From the NCBI RefSeq assembly GCF_026210795.1, contig NC_089431.1:3968001-4032000 (forward strand): a stretch of 64,000 bases of DNA. Direction: 5' to 3'. The stretch's first letter is position 1. Every line of letters starts with the position of its first letter. This stretch comes from Rhizophagus irregularis (lineage: Eukaryota > Glomeromycota > Glomeromycetes > Glomerales > Glomeraceae). A program made the position numbers and the translations under genes. The notes under the pieces are model-generated. The model made no database searches. It was given only the letters and a program-made list of their open reading frames with translations, and was not told the origin of the DNA. Positions 23,428 through 32,431 of this stretch are shown here, in pieces.

Positions 23428-24998
23428 TTATACAATTTGAAATAATTCATATTCTTCTACAGAAAATTTGTCACAACTTTCTCTGATCGGTTTTTCATAG
23501 GAAGCCTTTTTACACAAACAATTATTTAAACCCAAACCTCCGCGCAAAATAAGATCACCATCTCCAAATGATGGACCGCGATTATCATGATTAGATATGG
23601 CAAAATTTTTATCCAGTACACGACTCAAAATATGATTCTCGATACCTTGATTTTTATCAAAAGAAAATATAAAACTATCGTTGGTAGTGACATATTTATT
23701 ATCAGTATTCCATTCGACTGGATTATACCCTCCAAGAATTTCGTCACTATCCTTCACTTTAATAATAGCTACGGTGCGAGCTTGATTATCGCAGTCTTTA
23801 CGAAAAATTTTACCTGCAAATCCATTAATAGAACCACGAAAAATTAACTTAAATTCATATGAAGTATTAACATTTGATCTATTAATCCATCCTGAGATTA
23901 ATCTAGCATGTTCTAATGTAATAATTTTTGAATTAATATTTGTAATATTGGTTGACTCAAATATCTGTGGTTCAATATTTGGAATATTACTTGTACTTGT
24001 CGACTGAGTTTCAATCTTTTCAAATGTCTGAGCTGGTTCGGATTGATCAGTTGGCTTATTATCGTAATCCAAAAAAAGTATTAACAAATCTATAAATAAT
24101 TTCTCAGGTAGAATTTCTCTATAAGGAAATACATGATCTAAAAATTCTTTTGAACTAAAATTATCAAACTTAATTAAAGAAATATATTGTTGTAAGGTAT
24201 TTTTTAATACACTAAAATCATCTCCAGAAAAACTTTTATGATCAGAAGGAAGTCCCGGATTTTGATCGAGTCCCCATTTAAGAACATATTTCCAAACTTG
24301 AACTTCATTCATTTTAAGGTTATCATTTTGAATAAGTGAGATTAAAATTTTTTCCGGAATTGAAGAAAAATTAAGTGAATTGAATATTTTATCTGGATTC
24401 TTTGATATAAGATCATTACAATAATTTTGAAGTTCCAATAAAGAATCATTTTCAAAACTTGTTTGATATATCATATTAAAATTTTGTTCCATCCAAGTTG
24501 AGTGCTTTTCAATCAAAAAAGATTGTAAATGATTAACTAATTCTTGAAGATCAAGTTCGCTAGCTGCAACTAAAGTTTTGATAACATCTGCTTCATCATG
24601 TCCTTCAAAAGATACCCTTCCTCCATAAATATATCTAAAATAAAAATAAAAAAAGAATAATATTTTTTTTTTAAAAAAAAAATAAGTAAAAAATTAAAAT
24701 AATAAATTTGTAAAATTAATTAAATTTATTAAAATTCTTACCTTAATATTATCTGAAAAATTTCAGGTAAAATACTTTGTAATTTAATATGTGCTAAAGT
24801 TCCGTCACTTTTTTTTTTATTAGTTGATATAATTTTTCGTAAATAAGGAGATCGATAATTTAATATATTCATATGTGCGCGGAATATTTTTACGTAAGGG
24901 TCAATACCAACTTCAATTGTAATGTCATAAAATTCATCATCATCTAAAATTTCAAGTAAATTTTGTGATAACTTTGGTAAAAATTTATCATCATCCAT
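23428..24998 (-). CDS. BTB-BACK-TLDc domain protein (487 aa)
   Basis: Exons 24742-24998 and 23428-24634, with a 107-nt intron (24635-24741), total 1,464 nt = 488 codons. The start ATG at 24998 gives MDDDKFLPKLSQNLLEIL. The BTB core is YDITIEVGIDPYVKIFRAHM, and BACK is in the first part of exon 2 (WMEQNFNMIYQTSFEN, VWKYVLKWGLDQNPGLP). The linker is shorter than in the 516-aa paralog (DQSEPAQTFEKIETQS). TLDc runs from SRIITLEHA-type sequence to EEYELFQIV, with ILGGYNPVEW and GPSFGDGDLILRGG intact. It is more similar to the 59.4-kb gene in the linker (SNIPNI..QIF). No disruption was seen. Confidence 0.9.
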
Positions 24999-25110
24999 TA
25001 TTATAACCTTTTTTTTTTAAAAAAAAAGAAAAATAAAAGAAAAATAAACTTTTACTGATTAATCGTATTTATATTTATTTTGAGTGACGTGGCATTCGTG
25101 GCAGATCAAA
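24999..25110 (-). promoter_or_regulatory. Promoter region of the 23.4-25.0 kb BTB gene
   Basis: On the minus strand: GAATGCCACGTCACTCAAAA (25082-25101), TATA-like AATAAATATAAATACG (25064-25079), then the T/A tract at 25010-25027 and the ATG. It corresponds to the boxes upstream of the other two intact BTB genes, with two substitutions in the CACG box. Confidence 0.5.
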
Positions 25111-25394
25111 ATTTAATGATTTAGTTTTGAAGACAAGAAATTTTGACAAATGATTTTATATTACGGTGAAAAAAGAACCATTTCATAATACAAATTATAA
25201 ATATGTTTAGGTTTGATCGTGATTTGTTTCTATTCAGATATTAGAGTTGAATCTTCTTTAACATGTAAAATTGCATTTTAACTGAAAGTTTGAAAGATGC
25301 AAAAAACAAAAAAAAAATTTTTTTTAAAAAAAAACTTCTTTCGTAATTAAAAACTTTTATTAATAATTACAGTAGAACAAGTGAACAACGGATA
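25111..25394. other. Intergenic, AT-rich
   Basis: No gene recognised between the BTB promoter and the MITE. Confidence 0.35.
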
Positions 25395-25396
25395 TA

Positions 25397-25637
25397 CTAC
25401 CGTAGGACCCAGAAATATATATATAGGGGTCAAAAAATTTTTTTACTATGAGCTGTACGCATTTTTTCAGGGCCGGAATTATGATAATGTCAGTCGGTTA
25501 CTATAATAGGAAATTAAATTTTGACTGGCATTATCAAAAATTATCTAAAAAAGGAGAGATTTTCATGATTTTTTTAGTTCAAAAATACGCAAACTCAAAC
25601 CTGACCATTTTATATATATTTCAGGGTCCTACCGTAG
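25397..25637. mobile_element. 241-bp MITE
   Basis: Inverted terminal repeats CTACCGTAGGACCC (25397-25410) and its near-complement GGGTCCTACCGTAG (25624-25637) extend inward as (T)GAAATATATATA. They are flanked by TA on both sides (25395-25396, 25638-25639). CTACCGTAG is itself nearly palindromic. This suggests a non-autonomous Tc1/mariner-type element. The 71-codon frame inside it is fortuitous. Confidence 0.75.
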
Positions 25638-25639
25638 TA

Positions 25640-26771
25640 ATATTTGATTCTATGAAAGAATAATTTAAATGAAAGTATTTTTAATAAAACTGATGATACA
25701 GCACATATAAGATTTAATTAACATCATATACTGTAGGTCATCCAGAAAAAAATTTTTTAATCCAAACTTTAGGAAGAATGCATCACATTATTTATTTGAC
25801 TTAATATATACAAATATTATTATAATAAAATAATTTTTTATGCATGATTTATTAAAAAAATTTTTTAAAAGGGAAATTTACATGCATTTTTCATCTCTTA
25901 AAACTATCGGTCAGATCATTCGTTAAATTATCTACTGATCATTTTATTTTTTCAATTTTTTCAATTTTTTTAATTCTATTTATTTAAATATTTTTTTTAA
26001 AAAAAGTTTTATTGATTATTAAATTTTTTATGTGTGATTTAAAAAAATTTGTCTAAGAAATTTTTTATCAAAAGAAAAATTATATTTTTTTAGTTTTAGA
26101 AAAAGCCATTTTTCTATCTCTTAAAATCGATCAGCCGAAATTATTCATCCGATTAATAATTTTATTTAAATATAGTTATCGGTTTGATAAGAACCGAAAA
26201 AAGTATTTGAAAAAAGAAAAAATTCCCGTTTGGCTTAATAAACGTTTATAATGGAACTATGAAAATCTACAATAGATCAATAGATCAGGCGCAGAAATAT
26301 CATGTGTTTCCATGTTACACAAATTATTTTAGTTATATTCTTTTTTACATTCTTTTTTTTTCATTCTATTACGAAATTCAATATTATGTTACTATTTTTT
26401 TCGTAATGGAACTTAATAAATAATTTTACCATAATCCTACAGAAAAAATATGAAGTAATATTATGTAATATGATGTTTTGATACTTAGAAGGAGGAAAAT
26501 GTAAGTAATTCCTTTTTTATATCGAATCGAAGCAAAGCGAAGGACTTTCTCTGGAGATGAAATTGTAAATTTTGGTTATCCCCTGGTTAATAATTTGGTT
26601 GGCAAAACGTCATTCCACAAAAATCACCACTGTTTCCTTTTTTGACAATCGTGTCCTTTCCTTGTCTTTGTAACGAATAATACGAATAATAATCATTTTT
26701 TTATTTTTTCATTTTTTTTTTTAAAAAAAATTTTAATATTTTTTTTAATTAAAATTTGAAAATTTTCAGTC
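25640..26771. other. Intergenic, A/T homopolymer rich
   Basis: No gene was recognised. The stretch is rich in AAAATTTT-type runs. Confidence 0.35.
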
Positions 26772-26790
26772 AAACTTAGTCTCAGTTGTT

Positions 26791-26975
26791 TTTTTTTTTT
26801 TTTTTTGTTAAACGTATTTTTAAATTATTTTATTAGTAAATATAACGCATCATAATACATAATAATCATAACATTAATACATTGAAATTCAATACTAAAA
26901 TAATAATGAATCTCTTCATAACAAAGCCAAGGTGTATCTAACCATGGCGTGGATGAACATAACCAAAGATAAAAT
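26791..26975 (-). pseudogene. Retroposed, 5'-truncated mRNA with poly(A) and 19-bp target duplication
   Basis: A perfect direct repeat, AAACTTAGTCTCAGTTGTT, lies at 26772-26790 and 26976-26994. The 185 bp between begins with 16 T (26791-26806), so on the minus strand it is an insert ending in A16. Just before the A tail the insert is AT-rich, with AATAAAATAA, like a 3' UTR with polyadenylation signal. Its 5' part has GC-richer codons (ATG TTC ATC CAC GCC ATG on the minus strand) ending in TGA, as expected for the last codons of a well-expressed gene. The parent gene was not identified. A SINE is the alternative. Both imply LINE-type target-primed insertion. Confidence 0.75.
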
Positions 26976-27059
26976 AAACTTAGTCTCAGTTGTTACAGAC
27001 TTTCAACGGTTTCCGTTTTCCTAGTTTAATTGCTGATCCTCATGTGATGGGTAGAAATT

Positions 27060-27135
27060 TTGTGTAACTATTGCGGGCTATGATTTATAATTAAAAACGA
27101 ATACGTTCTGAATCTCGCGTTCCCCATTTTCAAAA
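27060..27135 (+). promoter_or_regulatory. Upstream region of the DDE-like gene
   Basis: A TATA-like TTTATAATTAAAAA lies at 27082-27095, about 45 bp before the ATG at 27136, followed by a pyrimidine-rich CTCGCGTTCCCCATTTTC leader. Confidence 0.4.
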
Positions 27136-28746
27136 ATGTCAAAAGGACACTTTACTCCTGGAAAACTTGTTGCTATTGGTAACCTGGTGCCAGAACTTCA
27201 TTATGGCCCTTTTTCACGAGATTGGTGGTATTATTCTGACTCCCAAATTCAAGATTCTAATACCTATGCTATTCCAATAAGACTCGGCTTTCAAGTTGCT
27301 TTAAAACTCAATCAAAAACACTTCATTATTAGAATAGTTCACAACTTAGAAAATCCAAATACACCAGGTTTTATTTGTGAAGGAGAAGGAATTAATAGTG
27401 GAGTTTGTTTTAGTTCTTCTGCTGCTATAAACACCATTTATGGACGCGTATTTGGTAATAAAAATAAAACAAAATATCCAGGAGCAACAATGTTAGGTTT
27501 TCATGATTCTTATATGATTCAACAAATGCTCAATGATGTGGATTTTCGTTTTTTTACAATTTGTTTATATAATATTACAATTTTTATAGCATCTATTCCA
27601 GATAATAATAATTACGAAGGGTTTGCAGCTAGTTTTATGTATAAATATAAACAAAAACAAAGTGTGATATGGCAGAAAATTGAGGGAGGATTATTTTCAA
27701 TTAGTATTTTTCAAAATGGTGAAATGGTAAAACAATTTCAAGACATAACAGCTTCTTCAGTTTGGAATCAAACCCAATTATTACGAAATTGTGATGGGAT
27801 CGATCTTTTTGGAATTAATCATCCACTCGTGCAGTTTAAATTTAAAGAATGATATGAAAGACTATTTTCTAAGACTTGCACTCTTGATGATTGGAATAAT
27901 AAAAGAATTATGCAATACATGTTCAAATTATATCTAAAAAAACATGTACCCGGAGATGATGAACTTTGGTATCGTATTTTAAATCGTTGGTATAATCAAA
28001 AAAGTACTATTATTGAAATAAAAAGCTTTATTCATGATTTTTATAATGATAATCATGAAATTAACATGCGTGAGCTTCGGGCATGGAGAGTAATGCTTGA
28101 AGCAATTGGATGTAAAAATATTACTCCATTTGAAAGGGACGTATCTGATGTAAGTATTATTATAAGAAATATTACATTATTTATTTATTATCTAATTACA
28201 AAATATCCTATAGATGGAATTTTGGAGTCGTGCTAAGGATCCTAAAGGTGATATTGAAACAATATCCAATTTGTTTTCAAATGGATTTTTGAATACTACG
28301 CTAAATTCAACAATTAGAAATGACGAATTTGAAAATTGTAAAGACACTGCAAATGTTTTTTGGTATTCATTATGTGAAAGTCTTGATGCCAATCCTAATG
28401 GTTCAAGTGGAAAAATTCGAATTTTATCAATAGTTGCGGAGAATTTCACTTATGAAGAATTGATGAAAAATTTACAGGTATGATAAATTATAATTGTATA
28501 ATAATACATACTAAATAAAAAATATGACTAAATACAAAATCTCACTTAGGTTTCGCCAAAAACAGTTCACGCTGCTCGTGAACATCATCATAAAAATGGT
28601 CCAGGTTGTAAGGCTCTTGATAAACCTATTATTGTTCGTAAACGAATGGCTGAAGTTAAAGAAAGAGAATTTGAATTATTTTTTGCTGATAAAGCAAACG
28701 TGAATATGAGTTCATATCATATTGACAAAAAAACACAATTACCCGT

Positions 28747-29235
28747 TGTTAACAGGTCCGTCTCAGACTCTGTCAACTATAACTAAACGTTAGGGAGTCA
28801 ATAGCTATAACGTAGTTTATATCAGCAAGACACGCAAAAACACAATACGCAAAATATAACACAATCACAGTTCGTTTTTAATATAAGAGTTTATTAAATA
28901 GTTAATACAAGTTAATCCCTAACTTATACTATCTATTTTCTATCTATTTGACACACTGACACACTCACACTCTTAACTCAAGAAAAATCAAAAGATATTT
29001 ATACAAAAATAAAATATAAAGAGAATAATATAACTAAAATAAATAAAATAAATATAATAAATAAAAGAAATAATAAAAATAATAAAAATAACATAAATAA
29101 TATAAATAACAAAAATAATAATTGTAACGTTAATCAGATCTACAAAATTATTAGATTACATAATGATTGATCTACTAATTAATCATCTGATTTTTAAGTC
29201 ACGTGATTTTTACTGCGCCATGATCTTCGTTATCA
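28747..29235 (-). repeat. 3' LTR (489 bp)
   Basis: In element orientation this is the 3' LTR. It reads TGATAACG... to ...CCTGTTAACA on the minus strand. It contains TCACGTGA (29199-29206), and AATAAA-type repeats around 29035-29120 that may supply polyadenylation signals. Confidence 0.95.
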
Positions 29236-29250
29236 AATCTCCCTCACTAA
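29236..29250 (-). promoter_or_regulatory. Polypurine tract
   Basis: On the minus strand AGTGAGGGAGATT directly precedes the 3' LTR (TGATAACG). This is the expected place and composition for plus-strand DNA priming. Confidence 0.6.
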
Positions 29251-29636
29251 ATTTTGAGTTCCCACGAAAAATAATTAAAGTCAAAATTTTTTTTTTTTTT
29301 TTTTTCGTTTCACTTCACTTCACTCCCAACCCGCTAGTAAATGAAAAAACCGGTCATCCATGTAATACCAAAACAGTAGCCCTTAAAAGGGACACGAACC
29401 GAAGTCCATGTAAAGCTAAGGTATTAGCCTTCTCAAATGTGGCCATCAAATGATCAGGACACGGGTGACATCGATCCTGGGAAGAAATTCATCATCAATT
29501 TAAAAGAAAATCATGAATTATGGGATCGGGATGGGCTGGTAAATCATCGGAAAATTGTTGTAAGTCTTTTCTATAAATATTGAAAATCTGGTGACCTAAT
29601 TAAGATTTTTCTCGTCTCCTTTCTTTTCTCGTCATC

Positions 29637-30338
29637 ATGGTATACAAGAAATACAATAACCAGAAATCTACACCAAGAGAACGTATCAAACTAACTAAAA
29701 AGAAGAATAAATGTGTCTCTCAAAAAAACCATAATAAGCATTTTTTTGTTCGCAAGTCTAAGAAAGAAAAGGAAGAAGGAAAGGAAACGCAAAAATTATC
29801 ACAAAGGGCAGTTCGAGTGGCTTCTGAATTTTTTCTTCAAAACAGGGAACTTCGTGAAGAAATAATTCAACTACGTCAAGAAGTTCAAGAACTTCAGGAG
29901 GAAGTACAAGTCCGGGAAGATTTTTCGATTATAAAATCTTCTCAAGAATCTCAGGTGCGACAAGAACTTCAACAACAAGTTCAACAACTGCAACAACAAT
30001 TATCGTCACTCCAGGAGCAACTCCAAGAAGCTTCGTCACGTGACGAATTAGTTGAACAACAACAAGCTTCTCTTCCTCTTACTAATTCCGAACAGTATCA
30101 ACTGGTCGCTGAGAATGAAATTATGTTGAATGATATCCAGGAACGTGACGATTTCATTCAACGGCTTAAAAATGAGAGAGTAAATGAACATCTTGCTTTT
30201 CGTCGGCAAATTTCAGCTTTGAAGGAAAATTGCAATAGGTTGCGTCGGGAAAGAAATGCTGCACACCATAGGGCTGAAGGGATGATAGTTTTGCTTAGAA
30301 ATAGAGATAATTCTCGTAATCCTCCTTCTTCCATATAA
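29637..30338 (+). CDS. Antisense coiled-coil ORF inside the gypsy element (233 aa)
   Basis: An open frame on the strand opposite to gag-pol, between the integrase end and the 3' LTR. The first 55 residues are very basic (KSTPRERIKLTKKKNK, KKEKEEGKE), suggesting nuclear or nucleic-acid association. Residues about 60-160 are Gln/Glu/Leu-rich heptads (EEIIQLRQEVQELQEEVQ, QQLQQQLSSLQEQL) forming a long coiled coil. A second helical segment precedes an Arg-rich end. A TATA-like TATAAATATTG at 29571-29581 and a TCTCGTCTCCTTTC pyrimidine leader lie just upstream, so it seems to have its own promoter. Antisense ORFs are known in some plant Tat-lineage gypsy elements. Here the product has no recognised family. 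Confidence 0.7.
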   Translation: MVYKKYNNQKSTPRERIKLTKKKNKCVSQKNHNKHFFVRKSKKEKEEGKETQKLSQRAVRVASEFFLQNRELREEIIQLRQEVQELQEEVQVREDFSIIKSSQESQVRQELQQQVQQLQQQLSSLQEQLQEASSRDELVEQQQASLPLTNSEQYQLVAENEIMLNDIQERDDFIQRLKNERVNEHLAFRRQISALKENCNRLRRERNAAHHRAEGMIVLLRNRDNSRNPPSSI

Positions 30339-30594
30339 TTTTCTTTTCTATTATGTAATCATCTTTTATTATTTTGTTATATAATAAATATAATATATAT
30401 ATGATAAAAAAAATTTTTTTTTTTTTTTTTTTTTATAAAATTTTGTAAATTTTCTGGGGCATTGAGTCGCATATTCATGCTGATCATTTTTGATCAGTTT
30501 GTTCAACATAAAAACTAATTTGATTTGTCGATCGTCATTGATTTCTAATTTTGTCAATCATTCACGATTAATTTATCGATTTTAAGGATTATCA

Positions 30595-30996
30595 TTAACT
30601 AAATTCAGCTCCACATAATAATCGAAATTCTTGTGACTTTAACTTTTTCAACATCATAAAAGTTACTGATTTTGTTCTGAATATTTGTTCTACTCCTATA
30701 TTAAGAAAAATATGATAGGTTCTAATACATCCTTGATAAAAGTGTGTCGTCATTCTAGATCTAAATAAAGTTTTCTGAGCACGTGATAATATTTGATTTT
30801 CTAATAATTGTCCAAGTTTATAAGCATAAAATAAAGTGTATTGTCTCCTTTTTAGTCGTGAATATCTTTGTAATAATTGATAGTATTGGATAAATTTTTG
30901 GTCTGATGATGATTCGCCATTTACAGGATCTACAGGAAAAATTATTTCTATTGGTTCAATTTCCATTAAATCGTTGAAAATATCTACTGGAGTCAT
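30595..30996 (-). CDS. Small third ORF of the gypsy element (133 aa)
   Basis: It starts 19 bases after the integrase stop on the same strand, so it could be on the same transcript. The protein begins MTPVDIFNDLMEIEPIEIIF and has an Arg/Tyr-rich middle (RYSRLKRRQYTLFYAYKLGQ), with no signal peptide or membrane segment. It is not an envelope-like protein. Similar short proteins occur among uncharacterised Rhizophagus sequences as I recall, but no function is known to me. It could be an accessory gene of the element or a captured host gene. Confidence 0.55.
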   Translation of the reverse strand: MTPVDIFNDLMEIEPIEIIFPVDPVNGESSSDQKFIQYYQLLQRYSRLKRRQYTLFYAYKLGQLLENQILSRAQKTLFRSRMTTHFYQGCIRTYHIFLNIGVEQIFRTKSVTFMMLKKLKSQEFRLLCGAEFS

Positions 30997-31015
30997 TTTG
31001 AAAATTATTTCTTAT

Positions 31016-32308
31016 TTACTGAACGTCTAGTCTTTTTATATTATTTATAACAACCATAGGTTGCCAATTTTGTCGATCATGATATAATTTAAGTAACGTT
31101 CCATTAACTGGAGTTATTAAAACTCGTCCTTCCAAAGTTCTTAATTTGTATGATCCATTTAATAAAACTTGATGGATGTAAAATGGTCCTTTCCATTTAG
31201 GGTCTAATTTTCCAGACCATTGTTTTTCTTTAGCTGCATTAAAATAAAGAACTTTGTCTCCTATTTGGTAAGAAATATTTTTCTTTAATTTTGCGTCATG
31301 TCGATCCTTTTGTTTCTGCTGTGATTTATTGATCTGCACACGTACCTCTTCTCTGATTTGTGGTACATCATCAATTAAATGTTTGACACGTTTTAATAAA
31401 GTATCAGAATTATTACACAAATTATCATCATTATCTATTGGTAATTTTGCTGATCGTCCATATACTAAAAAGAAAGGTTCTATTTTTGTTGAAGAATTTT
31501 TACTGGTTCTATATGCAAATAAAATTGGTGCGATAAATAAATCCCATTCATCAGTATCTGTTGCAGTTTTTGCTAAAGCTTCGCATAGTGTTCTATTAAA
31601 TCGTTCCACTAATCCATTTGTTTGTGGATGATAAGGAGTAGAAAAATGATGTTTAATTTGAAATCGCTGGGTAAGACTGTCGATCATTTTATTATTGAAA
31701 TGAGATCCTCTATCTGATAAAATTCTTGAAGGACATCCATGTTGACAAATAATATTTTCATAAATAAAGGTAGCAACATTTTCTGCTGTAGCTTCTGATA
31801 AGGCTTTCGCTTCAGGCCATTTTGTTAAATAATCTATTGCGACTACAATATATCTATTACCTTTTTTAGAGCATGGTAAAGGTCCTACTATATCTATTCC
31901 AATTTGATAAAAAGGTTCAAAGGCAGGTATTGGGTGTAATGGTTCTGTTCTTTTATACTTTCCCCTTCTTTGACATTGATCACATGCTTGAACATACGCT
32001 CTTATATTTTCATACATTTGAGGCCAGTAATACCTGGAACGTATTTTCTCAAACATTATATCTGTAGCAAAATGTCTAGCTGTTGGATCATTATGCATCA
32101 TAAAAAGAACAGGTTCTGCTTCATAGTTTCTGATTACTCTGAGTAAATTGTTTTGTTGTCTTTTGTCTATTTTGTAGATAAAGTTATTTTTGATGATAAA
32201 ATTTTTAGAAAAATTAATAAATTTGCGCTTTTGTTGTGTTGTTAAATTTGGTGGTAGTTGTTGTGATTGTAAATATTGATAAAGGTTTTGGTATTGTTGT
32301 AGTTCCAT
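31016..32308 (-). CDS. Integrase (430 aa)
   Basis: HHCC zinc-binding domain at H72, H79, C109, C112. Catalytic core D139, D199, E235, with the DD35E spacing usual for retroviral-type integrases (ILSDRGSHF; HPQTNGLVERFNRT). The C-terminal GPY/F-like module (WKGPFYIHQVL, NGTLLKLYHD) has no chromodomain. It lies in the same reading frame as gag-pol but separated by a stop and an AT-rich gap of 123 bases. It may therefore be made by splicing, reinitiation or stop bypass, or the stop may be a lesion. Confidence 0.93.
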   Translation of the reverse strand: MELQQYQNLYQYLQSQQLPPNLTTQQKRKFINFSKNFIIKNNFIYKIDKRQQNNLLRVIRNYEAEPVLFMMHNDPTARHFATDIMFEKIRSRYYWPQMYENIRAYVQACDQCQRRGKYKRTEPLHPIPAFEPFYQIGIDIVGPLPCSKKGNRYIVVAIDYLTKWPEAKALSEATAENVATFIYENIICQHGCPSRILSDRGSHFNNKMIDSLTQRFQIKHHFSTPYHPQTNGLVERFNRTLCEALAKTATDTDEWDLFIAPILFAYRTSKNSSTKIEPFFLVYGRSAKLPIDNDDNLCNNSDTLLKRVKHLIDDVPQIREEVRVQINKSQQKQKDRHDAKLKKNISYQIGDKVLYFNAAKEKQWSGKLDPKWKGPFYIHQVLLNGSYKLRTLEGRVLITPVNGTLLKLYHDRQNWQPMVVINNIKRLDVQ

Positions 32309-32431
32309 ATTGTTTTGATTGATTATTATTAAAGGTTTTGTTGTTTTAATTGGTTAATAATTGAATTGGATAATTGTATAGATAATAAATAAATAATAAT
32401 AATAAATAATAAAATAAAAAAAAAAGAAAAT

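Noticed and set aside
25448-25663. 71-codon frame on the plus strand
   Set aside because: Runs across the end of the 241-bp MITE; no coding character.
29163-29453. Frames starting in each LTR (here and at 37219)
   Set aside because: They share the LTR end and diverge into whatever follows. The one at 37219 only looks long because it enters the host exon in frame.
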